DNA of 64,000 nucleotides from Deltaproteobacteria bacterium (lineage in GTDB: Bacteria > CG2-30-53-67): positions 62,001-126,000 of the forward strand of contig JAADIO010000005.1 of the NCBI GenBank assembly GCA_013151235.1, in the 5' to 3' direction. The first letter of the stretch is position 1. Each line of letters starts with the position of its first letter. Shown piece after piece: positions 9,414 to 18,395 of this stretch. The notes beneath the pieces are model-generated. The model was given only the letters and a program-made list of their open reading frames with translations. It searched no databases and was not told the DNA's origin. The translations under genes were made by a program, and so were the position numbers.

Positions 9414-10628
9414 ATGAAAAAAGGCAGGAAAAGGATGGCGGCGGCAGGAATGGCATTGCTGGTGACCTTCATGATCGGAGGCTGCCGAGTATGGGGAAGG
9501 AGTCACCATGATCATCACACCTACACCGTGGGCGGTACTGTAACCGGATTGGGTACGCCGGATACGGTGGTGCTCCAAGACAACAGCGGGGACGACCTCA
9601 GCGTCACGACGGACGGTACTTTCATCTTTGGTACGTCCATAGCGAATGGCAGCAGGTATGAGGTAACGGTCAAGACCCAGCCGACCGGTCAGACCTGCAC
9701 GGTTGCGAGCGGAAGCGGCACGGTCTCTGCGAAGAAGGTAACGGACGTGGCGGTAACCTGTGTGAACAATACCTACACTGTAGGCGGAACAGTGAGCGGG
9801 CTCTCCGGAACGGTGGTGCTGCAGGACAACGGCGGGGACGATCTCAGCGTCACGGCGAATAGCACCTTCACCTTTACCACCTCCGTCGCGCATGGAAACA
9901 CTTACGCGGTCACCGTCTCGGCCCAACCGAGCGGTCAGCTCTGCACCGTTGCAAGCGGAAGCGGCACGATGGGATCGGCCAATGTGACGGGCGTGGCCGT
10001 CACCTGTTCTTCCACCATTGCCGTCAGTGGAACGGTGGAAGATTCCGACAGCGGCAATCTCATTGCAAACGTCACGATCGCTGCAAGGGATGCTTCAGAC
10101 AACACCATGGCCACGGCTACCACGGACAGCTCCGGTGCCTTCTCCCTCAGCGTCCCGTCCGGGCAGGACTTCTACCTCCATGCCGACGGTGTATCGATCG
10201 GCAATACGACCTATGTCCCCGACAACAAGCAGATCGACAACCGCACATCGGACCTGACAGGGGTCAAGCTCTACCTGACGGACAGCATCATGGTCGCGAC
10301 CGTCGCCGGATTGATCGGCGCGGACTCAAATGCCGACGCGTTCTTCAACTGGGACGTGGAGGATACAAACGGCGCCATCGACGGCGTCACCGCCACCGCA
10401 TCCTCGCCGGAGGCTGTGATCCTCTACACGCAGACGGACGGTACCTATACCCAGACCGGACCGACCACGACCGGCGGCGGCGTAATCGGCTATCTCCCCA
10501 ATCCGGGGGAGAACAGTACCGTTACGTTCACCCAAACCCCGGATAAGGCAACCGCCGGTTACTCGGTCGATACGACCTTCAAACTACGGCTTATTCCGGG
10601 AGAGTTCAGTTCTCCTTACGAACCGTAG
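9414..10628 (+). CDS. Secreted lipoprotein with two Ig-like repeats and a carboxypeptidase-regulatory-like domain
   Basis: Surface or periplasmic lipoprotein of 404 aa, function unknown. The signal peptide ends in a lipobox (FMIGGC, lipidated Cys24), followed by a His/Asp patch (HHDHH). Two tandem repeats of about 80 residues (37-118 and 121-199) both start YTVGGTV and carry VVLQDN, GDDLSV and CTVASGSGT, so they come from internal duplication. A carboxypeptidase-regulatory-like beta-sandwich (about 201-290, SGTVEDSDSGN) and a beta-rich C-terminal region follow. AGGAGG precedes the ATG. It stands alone with a terminator downstream. Such proteins are often adhesive or cell-surface scaffolds, which is inference here. 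Confidence 0.8.
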   Translation: MKKGRKRMAAAGMALLVTFMIGGCRVWGRSHHDHHTYTVGGTVTGLGTPDTVVLQDNSGDDLSVTTDGTFIFGTSIANGSRYEVTVKTQPTGQTCTVASGSGTVSAKKVTDVAVTCVNNTYTVGGTVSGLSGTVVLQDNGGDDLSVTANSTFTFTTSVAHGNTYAVTVSAQPSGQLCTVASGSGTMGSANVTGVAVTCSSTIAVSGTVEDSDSGNLIANVTIAARDASDNTMATATTDSSGAFSLSVPSGQDFYLHADGVSIGNTTYVPDNKQIDNRTSDLTGVKLYLTDSIMVATVAGLIGADSNADAFFNWDVEDTNGAIDGVTATASSPEAVILYTQTDGTYTQTGPTTTGGGVIGYLPNPGENSTVTFTQTPDKATAGYSVDTTFKLRLIPGEFSSPYEP

Positions 10629-10645
10629 AAAATGTATCAAACATC

Positions 10646-10684
10646 AACAGGGAGCCGGACCTTCTTTTTTGCCGGCTCCCTGTT
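10646..10684. terminator. Bidirectional terminator
   Basis: Perfect 13-bp inverted repeat AACAGGGAGCCGG / CCGGCTCCCTGTT with a 13-nt loop, placed between the convergent lipoprotein and STAND-regulator genes. The T-rich tract is in the loop rather than after the stem, so efficiency is uncertain. Confidence 0.6.
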
Positions 10685-10710
10685 ATGACAGCACGCAACC
10701 TGCCCATCTC

Positions 10711-13700
10711 TCACATCCGGCCGATCATGTTGAAGCAACGGGAAATCTTCCGCCGGAACTCATTCTTTTCTCCTCCTGATTCAATCGCCGCGCGGTAAAA
10801 GGCGGCGGCTTTTCCCCATTCCTTCATCCGCTCATACTGCAACCCCAGAAAGGCTGCATAATGGGCATATGCCGCCCGGAGCCGGTCACGCCGAGACAAC
10901 ACCCATGCCCCCTGTTCACCCTGCAGGAATGACCCGCGGTAGAGGACCAAGGCCTGATCAATGAACGGACAGGCCGCGGCGGTTTTCCCCGCCCGGATCC
11001 GGGCATCCGCCTTCCGGATCAGTTTCATGAATGCCAGTGCATCGACCCGGCAATATCTACCGTCGAGAGTCAGCCTTCCGTCCTGGAATGATACGGTCTC
11101 CTTCCCGATCAACCTTCTCAGGCGGATGAGGGTCACCCCGAAAGATTTGTAGGCGGCATCCCCTTCGGCATCCGGCCAGAGGATGTCGCTGATTTCCGTC
11201 CAACTTACATTGGCCCCTCCCCGGGCAATACAGACTTTGAGCATCTCTATCGGTTTTTTCGGGACCTTTCCCGTGAAATGAAGAGGCACCCCCTCCAGGA
11301 CCAGCTCGAACCGGCCCAATGTACGGATCTCAACCGGCCAGGGCCAGGCTGTGCATTCCCCTTCCGACTCATCATAGGACAGGCGCCGCCGCCGGATGAG
11401 TCCTCGGACATAGTCCTCCTCGATCCCGGAGTTCAATGCCCGGCCGCAGAGGCGCGCCATCCATCCGGGACGCCACCAGGAGAAGTTCACGTATCCCTCT
11501 TCCCTCCCGACCGCCATCGCCCTGCGAAGTTCGGTCAAACCTGATTGATCCTCCCCCCGATCAAAGGAGAAGGCCGAACGGGTCAGAAGGCCGAGGTATT
11601 CTACGGACCGGCTCTTCATTCGCCGTCCGATCCTGCAACCCGTGTCGAGATGGACCTTCGCTTCTTGACTCCGGCCCGATTCGTGCAGCAATTGGGACAT
11701 GGCAATCCGGCTCTGCGCCTGTGCGTAATGAAGACCGGTCGCATCAGCGAATTTCAAAGCCTGTTCCTGCCGAACCAGCGCACGGGGAAGGTCTCCTTCG
11801 AGAAGCGCAAGCCAGGAGTTCTCGTAATTGTAATAAAAACGGTCGAGTTCCCGCCCTTTCTCCAGGACACCTGCCATCCGTCCCAGGAGTACACGTGCAT
11901 TCTCAAGATCCCCGTCGGCGAGAAATGCCGCCACCCCCTGGATCATGAGGAGGAAATCCCAGACACGCACCCCGCTTTCCGATGCGATCCGGAGCCCTTC
12001 GTTCATCGCCTCGATGGTTTTATCACACGAACCGGAAAGCCAGGCCCATGCCTCGGCCATGTGGAGAGTAATCCGGGCCAGCGGGGACGCCTTACCCGCA
12101 AGGGCAATCTCTCCGAGCCTCTCCAGAAAGTATTCCGACTCCTGATACTCGCCCATCCACACGGCCCCGGTGTAGAGATAGAAACCGGTCAATATACGCA
12201 GGGTGGGATCAACATTCGACTCCAGGAGCCTGACGGCCTTCTCTTTCCAGAACTCGAAATATCGGTGTCCCGGTCTGCGGACAAGAAGGGCCGCAAAGAT
12301 CCGCGGCGTAACCTGCGCGGAAACCTCGGGGGACGGAAAGCCCGGGTGGCGGTTCCAGAGCCGGTTCATGACGGCAATCCAATGGTCGAGGCGCTCCAGA
12401 GCGCCCATTCCGTGCAGGTAGGTTTCCACGATGCCGGCCCAGGCGAGCATGGCACCGGTTCGATCCTTGCCGCGTCGGAATCCCGTATAGGACCGCTCTA
12501 AGAACGAACGGCTTCCGGCCAGATCAAAGTACATCCGGCATACTCCCTCCCAATAGAGGATCTGCGGTGACGATTCACGCATCTCTTCCGGGAGGGCGGC
12601 AAGCCAGCCGAGGAGTGTGCAGCTACGTCCCTGCCCGAGGAGGGAAGGCGCATACCGGGCAATCAATACGGACAGGGAGTCCCACACCCCGTTCTCAAGA
12701 AAAAGTTGAGCTGCCTCCTCTATGGCACCTTCCTCTTCAAGACATGCGGCAGCAAGACTCCGGAGCCGGATCAAATCCTTTCTTTCGAACCGGTCATGTG
12801 CGGCTTTCACCAGGAAGGAACGGAAAAGCGGATGAAACCGGTATACCACAGGACGTAGCGCATGGCGTTCCGTAAAGCAGTTCTCCCGATACAGCCGGGA
12901 AAGGATCTTCCCTGCATCCGTTCGGCCGGAGACCACGGCCGCCGACCGGAGTGAAATTTCCTTCAGCAATGCCGTCCGGCACAAAAAGTCCCGAGTCGGT
13001 TCATTCATTCCCCGGAAGATCTCTTCTGCGAAGTAATCAAAGATTTCGTCCTCCGCCTGACTGTCCGGATGTTCCTTCCGGCCCGTCTCCGGTCCGCTCC
13101 CTTCCGACAGCAGAACCAGACCGGCGGCCCATCCCTTTGTAATGTGGCAAATCCGGCCGACTTCCTCGTTCCGGATACCGGGACGTCCTCTCAGTTTTAT
13201 GAACGAGCGGCTCTCCTCCTCCGTGAACCGGAGGTCTTGCCATCCCATCCTTTGCAGTACACGGTTGGCCCTCATGCGGGACAGAAGCGGTGGGGGGGCG
13301 TCCCGGCTCACCAGGATGATATGTATATCTGCGGGAAGAACGGAAAGGGCCTCGCGCACCACATCGTAAAAAGGGGAACCGGCAGGAACCTCATGGCAAT
13401 CGTCAAATACGATGACACACGGGGTTCCAAGGATTCCGTAAAGAGTCTCGAAATAACGGCGGGTGAAGGCCGGGATATCCATCAGGTATTCACTGCCCAG
13501 AACCGGGAGGGAAACCTGTCTGCGGGAAGACACTTTTTTTGCCGCCAACCCCATGTAATAAAAGAAGGTCGCAACGTCATGATCTCCTCTGTCCACCCTG
13601 TACCAGATCGGGAGCAACCCCCGAACATCGATGTAGTTCGAAACCATTGTGGTCTTGCCGGAGCCGGGAGGGGCGGATATCCATACTGCAGGACCGTGCA

Positions 13701-13785
13701 GAAGTGAATCCAGACGGTGCAACAGGCGCTCCCGCCGGAAGACATCTCCGTAAGCCGGAAGCGTGATTTTGGTAATTGAGCTCAT
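10711..13785 (-). CDS. Large MalT/LuxR-type STAND ATPase regulator with winged helix and BTAD domain
   Basis: Putative transcriptional activator of 1024 aa. The N-terminus is a STAND NTPase: Walker A APPGSGKTT near residue 38-46 and Walker B CVIVFDDCHE. The middle is helical TPR-like repeats (about 350-780). The C-terminus has an OmpR/SARP-type winged helix (IRTLGRFELVLEGVP, then a DILWPDAEGDAA block) followed by a bacterial transcriptional activator (BTAD) domain. The architecture resembles MalT, but the DNA-binding end is SARP-like rather than a LuxR helix-turn-helix. The start at 13785 is the first ATG before conserved sequence, and a GTG at 13863 would add 26 residues. Ligand and targets are unknown. 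Its convergent neighbour is the repeat lipoprotein. Confidence 0.85.
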   Translation of the reverse strand: MSSITKITLPAYGDVFRRERLLHRLDSLLHGPAVWISAPPGSGKTTMVSNYIDVRGLLPIWYRVDRGDHDVATFFYYMGLAAKKVSSRRQVSLPVLGSEYLMDIPAFTRRYFETLYGILGTPCVIVFDDCHEVPAGSPFYDVVREALSVLPADIHIILVSRDAPPPLLSRMRANRVLQRMGWQDLRFTEEESRSFIKLRGRPGIRNEEVGRICHITKGWAAGLVLLSEGSGPETGRKEHPDSQAEDEIFDYFAEEIFRGMNEPTRDFLCRTALLKEISLRSAAVVSGRTDAGKILSRLYRENCFTERHALRPVVYRFHPLFRSFLVKAAHDRFERKDLIRLRSLAAACLEEEGAIEEAAQLFLENGVWDSLSVLIARYAPSLLGQGRSCTLLGWLAALPEEMRESSPQILYWEGVCRMYFDLAGSRSFLERSYTGFRRGKDRTGAMLAWAGIVETYLHGMGALERLDHWIAVMNRLWNRHPGFPSPEVSAQVTPRIFAALLVRRPGHRYFEFWKEKAVRLLESNVDPTLRILTGFYLYTGAVWMGEYQESEYFLERLGEIALAGKASPLARITLHMAEAWAWLSGSCDKTIEAMNEGLRIASESGVRVWDFLLMIQGVAAFLADGDLENARVLLGRMAGVLEKGRELDRFYYNYENSWLALLEGDLPRALVRQEQALKFADATGLHYAQAQSRIAMSQLLHESGRSQEAKVHLDTGCRIGRRMKSRSVEYLGLLTRSAFSFDRGEDQSGLTELRRAMAVGREEGYVNFSWWRPGWMARLCGRALNSGIEEDYVRGLIRRRRLSYDESEGECTAWPWPVEIRTLGRFELVLEGVPLHFTGKVPKKPIEMLKVCIARGGANVSWTEISDILWPDAEGDAAYKSFGVTLIRLRRLIGKETVSFQDGRLTLDGRYCRVDALAFMKLIRKADARIRAGKTAAACPFIDQALVLYRGSFLQGEQGAWVLSRRDRLRAAYAHYAAFLGLQYERMKEWGKAAAFYRAAIESGGEKNEFRRKISRCFNMIGRM

Positions 13786-14087
13786 GTCATCATCGTCCCT
13801 GCGAACCACCCAAGGACAGCAGGAAACTGCATATTGCCCGGCTGGTTTACAAGTTGCAGGCACTGTATGTCAGAAACACGAAAAGTCGGAGAACGAATGA
13901 TCTGAGGAAAACTGTATCCGGCATCATGGTGCCCATTCTTTAGAGTAAAGTTTTGTGATAATATAGGGGAGTCTCTGCCTTGTCAATATTTTCTTCCGCG
14001 GCCCCCCCCGCAAAAGAGGTTGTCTTGCACCAACGGGACGGGTATAATATGATTCGTAAAATAAGAACAATAATGAGGATACACACA
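13786..14087. other. Intergenic region with divergent regulatory sequence
   Basis: 302 bp between divergent genes, with T/A-rich patches near 13935-13970 and a C-run at 14002-14009. The only confident element is the promoter at 14020-14048. No gene is supported. Confidence 0.5.
14020..14048 (+). promoter_or_regulatory. Predicted sigma70 promoter for zinc-ribbon gene and rlmN
   Basis: TTGTCT (14020-14025), a 17-nt spacer and a perfect TATAAT (14043-14048), 39 nt upstream of the ATG at 14088. Confidence 0.6.
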
Positions 14088-14399
14088 ATGGGAAACCAGA
14101 ACAGACTGCAGATTCAATGCCCTTCCTGTAATACGGAAATCATTATCGATCCGATCACGGGGCAGGTTCTCTATCATGAAGAAGCGAAGAGTGAAAAAGA
14201 ATCCCCTAAAGAAAAGTCGATGCAGGAGTTGTTACGGGAGTTAGAAGAAAAGAAGAAGAAGTCCGCCTCACGCTTTGAAGAGGAGAAGGAAGCGCTCAGG
14301 AATCGGCGTGCTCTCCTCGAAAAGAAGTTTAAAGAGATCAAAAAGCATGTGGATACCTCCGATCCCGGGCGGCCTCCCCATCCCTTTGATTACGACTGA
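14088..14399 (+). CDS. Small charged protein with a CxxC knuckle
   Basis: Protein of 103 aa, not recognised by name. It has one CPSC knuckle near the N-terminus (IQCPSCNTEIIIDPITG), then a strongly charged stretch rich in Lys and Glu (about 30-85) that is probably coiled-coil, and a Pro-rich end. The ATG at 14088 is preceded by GAGG. An upstream in-frame start at 13980 would overlap the promoter and is rejected. It lies 22 bp upstream of rlmN and is probably cotranscribed. A single CxxC is only half of a zinc site, so metal binding would need dimerisation. Confidence 0.7.
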   Translation: MGNQNRLQIQCPSCNTEIIIDPITGQVLYHEEAKSEKESPKEKSMQELLRELEEKKKKSASRFEEEKEALRNRRALLEKKFKEIKKHVDTSDPGRPPHPFDYD

Positions 14400-14421
14400 A
14401 CTCCCTCCAAAACCATTAACC

Positions 14422-15507
14422 ATGCCTGGAAAACAGGAAAAACCAAATCTCATCGGAAAGCCCCTGAAAGAACTGACGCGGAACCTGACCGGCATGGGAA
14501 TGTCTTCTTTCCGCGGTCGGCAGGTCTTCCAGTGGATCTACAAATACCGCAGTACCTCGTTCGATGAAATGACCAATCTCTCCAGGACGGACCGAAGCCT
14601 TCTGGAAAAGAATGCCCGGATTACACGCCCCACGATCACGGAATGTCTCCGGTCTGCGGATGGGACAGAAAAATTTCTCTATCGTCTGGAGGATGGCCAC
14701 ACCGTCGAAGGGGTCCTGATCCCGGAAACAAAACGGCAGACACTCTGCGTTTCGGCCCAGGTTGGATGTGCCATGAACTGCCGTTTCTGTGCAACCGGCC
14801 GAAACGGCCTGGTCCGTAACCTGACGGCGGCGGAGATCATCGGGGAAGTTCTGTCGGCACAGGACCGGGTCCAGCCGCGGACGCTGACACACCTGGTCTT
14901 CATGGGAATGGGGGAACCGTTGGCCAACTACGATGCCGTGGTGACGGCGCTGAAAATTCTCCTCGACCCAGCTGGATGTAATTTCTCCAACCGAAAGATC
15001 ACCCTCTCCACCAGCGGACTAGTCCCCGGGATTCGGCGCTTGGGAAGGGAAGGGCTCGGGATCAATCTCGCCATCTCACTGAACGCAACTACAGATACAA
15101 CGAGGGACCACCTCATGCCGGTCAACCGTCAATACCCTCTGGAACCTCTTTTCGAAAGTCTCCGGGATTTTCCCCTTCCGAAGCGGAGAAGAATCACCTT
15201 TGAGTATGTGTTACTCCGGGGAATCAATGACAGTTCTGAAGATGCCCGTCGGATGATCCAACTCCTGGAAGGGATCCCCGCCAAAATCAATCTCATTCCC
15301 TATAATGCAGGGACGGAATCAAACTTTGCCCCTCCGGACCGGGAGTCGATGGAGGACTTCCGGGGAATTCTCCTGCGTGCGAATTATACGGTATTCATCC
15401 GGGAAAGCCGGGGAGGAGAGATCGCCGCCGCCTGCGGCCAGTTGCGAGAACGAATGTCCGGGCACCAGTTTTCAATCGATGGAGAGCCAAAGCAGAACCG
15501 GCCATAA
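14422..15507 (+). CDS. rlmN: 23S rRNA (adenine2503-C2)/tRNA methyltransferase RlmN
   Basis: Radical-SAM enzyme that makes 2-methyladenosine at A2503 of 23S rRNA and in some tRNAs. The radical-SAM cysteines are C116, C120 and C123 (CAMNCRFC). Other RlmN blocks are present: VFMGMGEPLANYD, LSTSGLVPGI and LAISLNAT, and a conserved Cys near the end (AAACGQLRE) that carries the methyl intermediate. Length 361 aa is normal. The start at 14422 is inferred from family length and lacks a strong ribosome-binding site, which suggests coupling to the gene 22 bp upstream. A terminator follows at 15536-15569. Confidence 0.95.
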   Translation: MPGKQEKPNLIGKPLKELTRNLTGMGMSSFRGRQVFQWIYKYRSTSFDEMTNLSRTDRSLLEKNARITRPTITECLRSADGTEKFLYRLEDGHTVEGVLIPETKRQTLCVSAQVGCAMNCRFCATGRNGLVRNLTAAEIIGEVLSAQDRVQPRTLTHLVFMGMGEPLANYDAVVTALKILLDPAGCNFSNRKITLSTSGLVPGIRRLGREGLGINLAISLNATTDTTRDHLMPVNRQYPLEPLFESLRDFPLPKRRRITFEYVLLRGINDSSEDARRMIQLLEGIPAKINLIPYNAGTESNFAPPDRESMEDFRGILLRANYTVFIRESRGGEIAAACGQLRERMSGHQFSIDGEPKQNRP

Positions 15508-15535
15508 CAGGGCTCTCTTCTTCTCCGGCAAGAAA

Positions 15536-15569
15536 AAACGTCCCGGCGGATATACCCGTCGGGACGTTT
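15536..15569. terminator. Bidirectional rho-independent terminator
   Basis: AAACGTCCCG (15536-15545) pairs with CGGGACGTTT (15560-15569), flanked by an A-run on the left and a T-rich end on the right. It separates rlmN from the convergent DsbA-like selenoprotein gene. Confidence 0.75.
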
Positions 15570-15610
15570 CATGTTCTTCTCCCTGATTTTACTGAATGCC
15601 GACGATCGCC

Positions 15611-16471
15611 CTATTTCTTCTTTTTTAACTGCGCATCGATCACTCTCCTGAAGCCGGCAATGGACCGGTCTCGCAGTCGTACACCGTTGATAAAGATCGT
15701 CGGGGTCCCCGTCACACCGACGTCAGCGCCGTCCCGGATATTCTTTGCAATCATGGCTTGCAGCTGCGGGTCTTTCAGGCTCTTCCGGAAAGCATCCATA
15801 TCGAGCCCCAGTTCACGAGCGATCTCAAGATACTTCTGGTCTGAAAGAAACCGTTGATTCTGAAACAATTTGTCATTGAACTCCCAGAACTTCCCCTGTT
15901 CCCCGGCAGCCAGGGCAGCAATAGCCGCAGGCCTGGCATTTCGGTGCATCCGGAGGGGGAAGGACTTTTTAACAAGTTTTACCTGTGTGGGATACTGCTC
16001 CAGCACCTGCCGGAGTGTCGGCTCAAGCCGCGCACAGTAGGGTCATTGATAATCATCGAAGACGGCAATCACCACCGGCGCATCGGCCGGTCCCTTGAAG
16101 GGCACTCCCTTGGCATCAATATCGTAGACAAGGTTGACATTAACGACCGACAAGGTTTTTGTCTTCCCGTTGGAGGCAAAGAGTTGATTGCCCCGGGGAG
16201 AAATAGTAATCCGGTTGATGTCGGGATCAACGGAAATGCGGCCCGACAACTTCTGATTTCTCGCATTATAGACCAGCACTTCCCCCCTCGTCAGGACGAA
16301 GAGAAGTTTCCCATCGACCGTCGCCGTCATATCGAGAACTCTCTTCCCGATATGCAGTGTCTTTACAAGAGACGACTCCACCGCCGCCTGGGTCGTGATA
16401 ACGCCCGAAGGCAACAGCAAAAAAGAGACGATCCAGAAGATCCGGAGTAGCCTTTTGCACCCTTTCGTCAT
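15611..16471 (-). CDS. Exported DsbA-like thioredoxin-fold selenoprotein (in-frame UGA as Sec143)
   Basis: Predicted periplasmic thiol/selenol oxidoreductase of 286 aa. A signal peptide (about 1-30) leads into a beta-propeller-like segment (about 40-115) and a DsbA/DsbG-type thioredoxin fold. The frame is interrupted only by TGA at 16043-16045, exactly where the first active-site Cys of a CPYC motif belongs: FDDYQ-UGA-PYC (U143, C146). The frame then continues through the DsbA helical domain to the cis-Pro loop VTGTPTIFING (Pro257) and stops at 15611. A hairpin with an AGGU loop lies downstream of the UGA (15998-16015). GGAGG precedes two adjacent ATGs (16474, 16471), and 16471 has the better spacing. 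An automatic caller would split this into two genes. Selenocysteine is inferred. DsbA/DsbG-like selenoproteins are known in deltaproteobacteria. Confidence 0.85.
15998..16015 (-). promoter_or_regulatory. Candidate bacterial SECIS hairpin of DsbA-like gene
   Basis: In the mRNA, CUCCGGC pairs with GCUGGAG (seven pairs, one G-U) around the loop AGGU. The loop begins 35 nt after the UGA at 16045-16043, near the far end of the range reported for bacterial SECIS elements. An alternative shorter hairpin (CGGC-UUGA-GCCG) lies nearer the UGA. Confidence 0.5.
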
Positions 16472-16522
16472 CATTGCACCTCCGTTTTTGTGAATTTTTA
16501 CAGCCTCTTTACGCATTTTTTT

Positions 16523-16745
16523 GTAACTGCTCAGGTTGCTTCTATGTTTCCCGCAGAACAAGGCGTGAGGAGCGCAAAACCGGAGGCGTATTTTTCATAC
16601 GTTGAGGATTTGAGCACCGCAACACCCCAAGATACCTTATTCATCAGAGCCGCTGAAAGCGGCAAAGATAAATCTAAAGCGGGGCACGCCGAAGGCGTAA
16701 CCCGTCATGCGGGAAAAGAAAAAGAGGGGTGACCTGAGTAGTTAC
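16523..16745. repeat. Short inverted-repeat element, family A copy 1
   Basis: 223 bp flanked by imperfect terminal inverted repeats (GTAACTGCTCAGGT on the left, complement of GTAACTACTCAGGT on the right). The left part and the extreme right end match the complement of the element at 63644-63786. This copy carries about 80 extra bp in the middle. No transposase gene is present. MITE-like. Confidence 0.75.
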
Positions 16746-16791
16746 ATTTTTTTACTCTATCCCGGTCACAATCCCTTCGTCAAGAAGAAAT

Positions 16792-17775
16792 TCATTCTTC
16801 CGCGGCGGGTTCCACATGCCCGCCGAATTTGTAGCGCATGGCCGACAGAAGTTTCTCTCCGAAAGTATGCTCCCGCCTCGACCGGAACCGCGCATGAAGC
16901 GCTGCGGAAAGGACATCGGCCGGAACGGCCTCTTCGATAGCCGCCATCATCGTCCAGCGTCCTTCACCGGAATCCTCAACAAACCCGGAATACCGATCGA
17001 GGTGCGGATCCTCCAGGAGGGCCATGGCCGTCAGGTCCAGAAGCCAGGAGCCGATCACACTCCCCCGCCGCCAGACCTCGGCGATCTCGGCGAAGTCAAG
17101 TTCGTAGCGACGCTCTTTCGGCACTGACTCGGAGGCTGCATTCCGAAGAATGTCAAACCCCTCGGCATAGGCCTGCATCAGGCCGTATTCAATGCCGTTG
17201 TGGACCATCTTAACGAAATGTCCTGCCCCGCTCGGACCGCAGTAGAGGTACCCCTCTTCCGCCGTCCCTCCCTCGCCTTCACGACCGGGCGTCCGGGAGA
17301 TATCCCCCCGGCCGGGCGCAAGCGTTCTGAAGATCGGGTCAAGCGCCTCAACGGTCTTCCGGTCCCCTCCGATCATCATGCAATATCCCCGGTCAACACC
17401 CCAGACTCCCCCGCTGGTCCCCACATCAAGATAATAAATACCTTTTTCCTTTAACATCGCCGCACGACGCAGATCATCCTTGAAATAACTGTTCCCCCCG
17501 TCGATCACACGGTCGTCCGGCTCCAATTCCCCGGCCAGCATCTGTACGGTCGACTCCGTGGGATTGCCCGCCGGGACCATGATCCAGACGGACCGGGGCG
17601 GCGTCAGCGCCGCAACAAATTCCTTCAGGCTCCCCGCACCGCTTGCCCCTTCCGCAGCCAAAGCCTTTACATTCTCCGGATTCAGATCAAAGACGACACA
17701 CTCATGGCCGTCACGCATCAGGCGCCGAACGATATTGGCGCCCATCCTTCCCAGACCGATCATTCCTAATTGCAT
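16792..17775 (-). CDS. gnd: 6-phosphogluconate dehydrogenase (decarboxylating), short YqeC/Gnd type
   Basis: Oxidises 6-phosphogluconate to ribulose 5-phosphate in the pentose phosphate pathway. The Rossmann motif [10 protein letters not shown] is at the N-terminus, followed by VDGGNSYF-type sequence ([11 protein letters not shown]), [11 protein letters not shown] and the catalytic region [19 protein letters not shown]. At 327 aa it matches the short, often NAD-preferring form rather than the 470-aa form. An AAAGGAG precedes the ATG, and that site lies inside the 3' end of the upstream fmdE-like gene, so the two overlap by 65 bp. It is the last gene of the ferredoxin/MoeA-like/FmdE/gnd run. 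Confidence 0.92.
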   Translation of the reverse strand: MQLGMIGLGRMGANIVRRLMRDGHECVVFDLNPENVKALAAEGASGAGSLKEFVAALTPPRSVWIMVPAGNPTESTVQMLAGELEPDDRVIDGGNSYFKDDLRRAAMLKEKGIYYLDVGTSGGVWGVDRGYCMMIGGDRKTVEALDPIFRTLAPGRGDISRTPGREGEGGTAEEGYLYCGPSGAGHFVKMVHNGIEYGLMQAYAEGFDILRNAASESVPKERRYELDFAEIAEVWRRGSVIGSWLLDLTAMALLEDPHLDRYSGFVEDSGEGRWTMMAAIEEAVPADVLSAALHARFRSRREHTFGEKLLSAMRYKFGGHVEPAAEE

Positions 17776-18373
17776 CGGATGACTCCTTTCTTTCTTTCTC
17801 GAAATAGCCCCCTAACCCGCAGGGTCGGCACAATACCCGGCCGTTCACCTTCACTTCTTTCATATCCTGAACCCATTCGCCGCAGGACTCGCAACGCACC
17901 CGCTGCACGGGCCGGCCCGGCATATCCTGTACGGGGATCGTGACGCGGACCTCGGTGATCTCGAACAATTCCTCTTCCGGCATCACCTTGTAGGCCTCGC
18001 TTTGGCGGAGATATTTCTCTTCCACGTCCGGTGCATACCGGACGGCAAGCGCCCGTGAAGACTCCCTGGCACGAACCCGGACGGCCCGGCCGGTTTCCAG
18101 ATTGACAAATGTCGCAGCCATGATCCCGTAATCCATGATCTTCAGGGTCCGTTTCCCGATCCGGCATCCGGTGACCGCCATCACAGCGTCGGCGGCACAC
18201 CGGTCCATTTCAACATAGACGATGATTTTCTTCCGTTCCCCTTCGGAACGGGGATGCTCCAGCCCGATTTCACGACAGCCGATCATGGCCATTCGCGTTC
18301 CGATCACCTGGCCGGGGCACTCCTCCCCGTGAAAGGATACGGCTTCCCGCAGAGACTCCTCGAATGATTTCAC
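17711..18373 (-). CDS. FmdE family protein with C-terminal zinc ribbon
   Basis: Protein of 220 aa related to subunit E of formylmethanofuran dehydrogenase. The FmdE core (about 10-150) has the [12 protein letters not shown] motif, a Cys/Asp pair in [19 protein letters not shown], and a C-terminal treble-clef/zinc ribbon with two CxxC pairs (CESCGEW and CRPCG). The GTG at 18373 was chosen because AGAGAGG lies 5 nt upstream; longer in-frame extensions run into the MoeA-like gene. Homologues occur beside molybdenum/tungsten enzymes, and here it lies between a MoeA-like protein and gnd. Biochemical role unknown. A second FmdE is at 48587-49183. Confidence 0.82.
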   Translation of the reverse strand: MKSFEESLREAVSFHGEECPGQVIGTRMAMIGCREIGLEHPRSEGERKKIIVYVEMDRCAADAVMAVTGCRIGKRTLKIMDYGIMAATFVNLETGRAVRVRARESSRALAVRYAPDVEEKYLRQSEAYKVMPEEELFEITEVRVTIPVQDMPGRPVQRVRCESCGEWVQDMKEVKVNGRVLCRPCGLGGYFEKERKESSDAIRNDRSGKDGRQYRSAPDA

Positions 18374-18395
18374 TGAGACCTCTCTTTCCTGCAAT

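Noticed and set aside
9414-10628. CRISPR-like array suggested by repeated stretches
   Set aside because: The repeats are two coding duplications of about 80 codons in a lipoprotein, not short direct repeats with spacers.
11545-12501. Plus-strand open frame inside the STAND regulator
   Set aside because: Antisense to TPR-like repeats of a clear gene; composition not protein-like.
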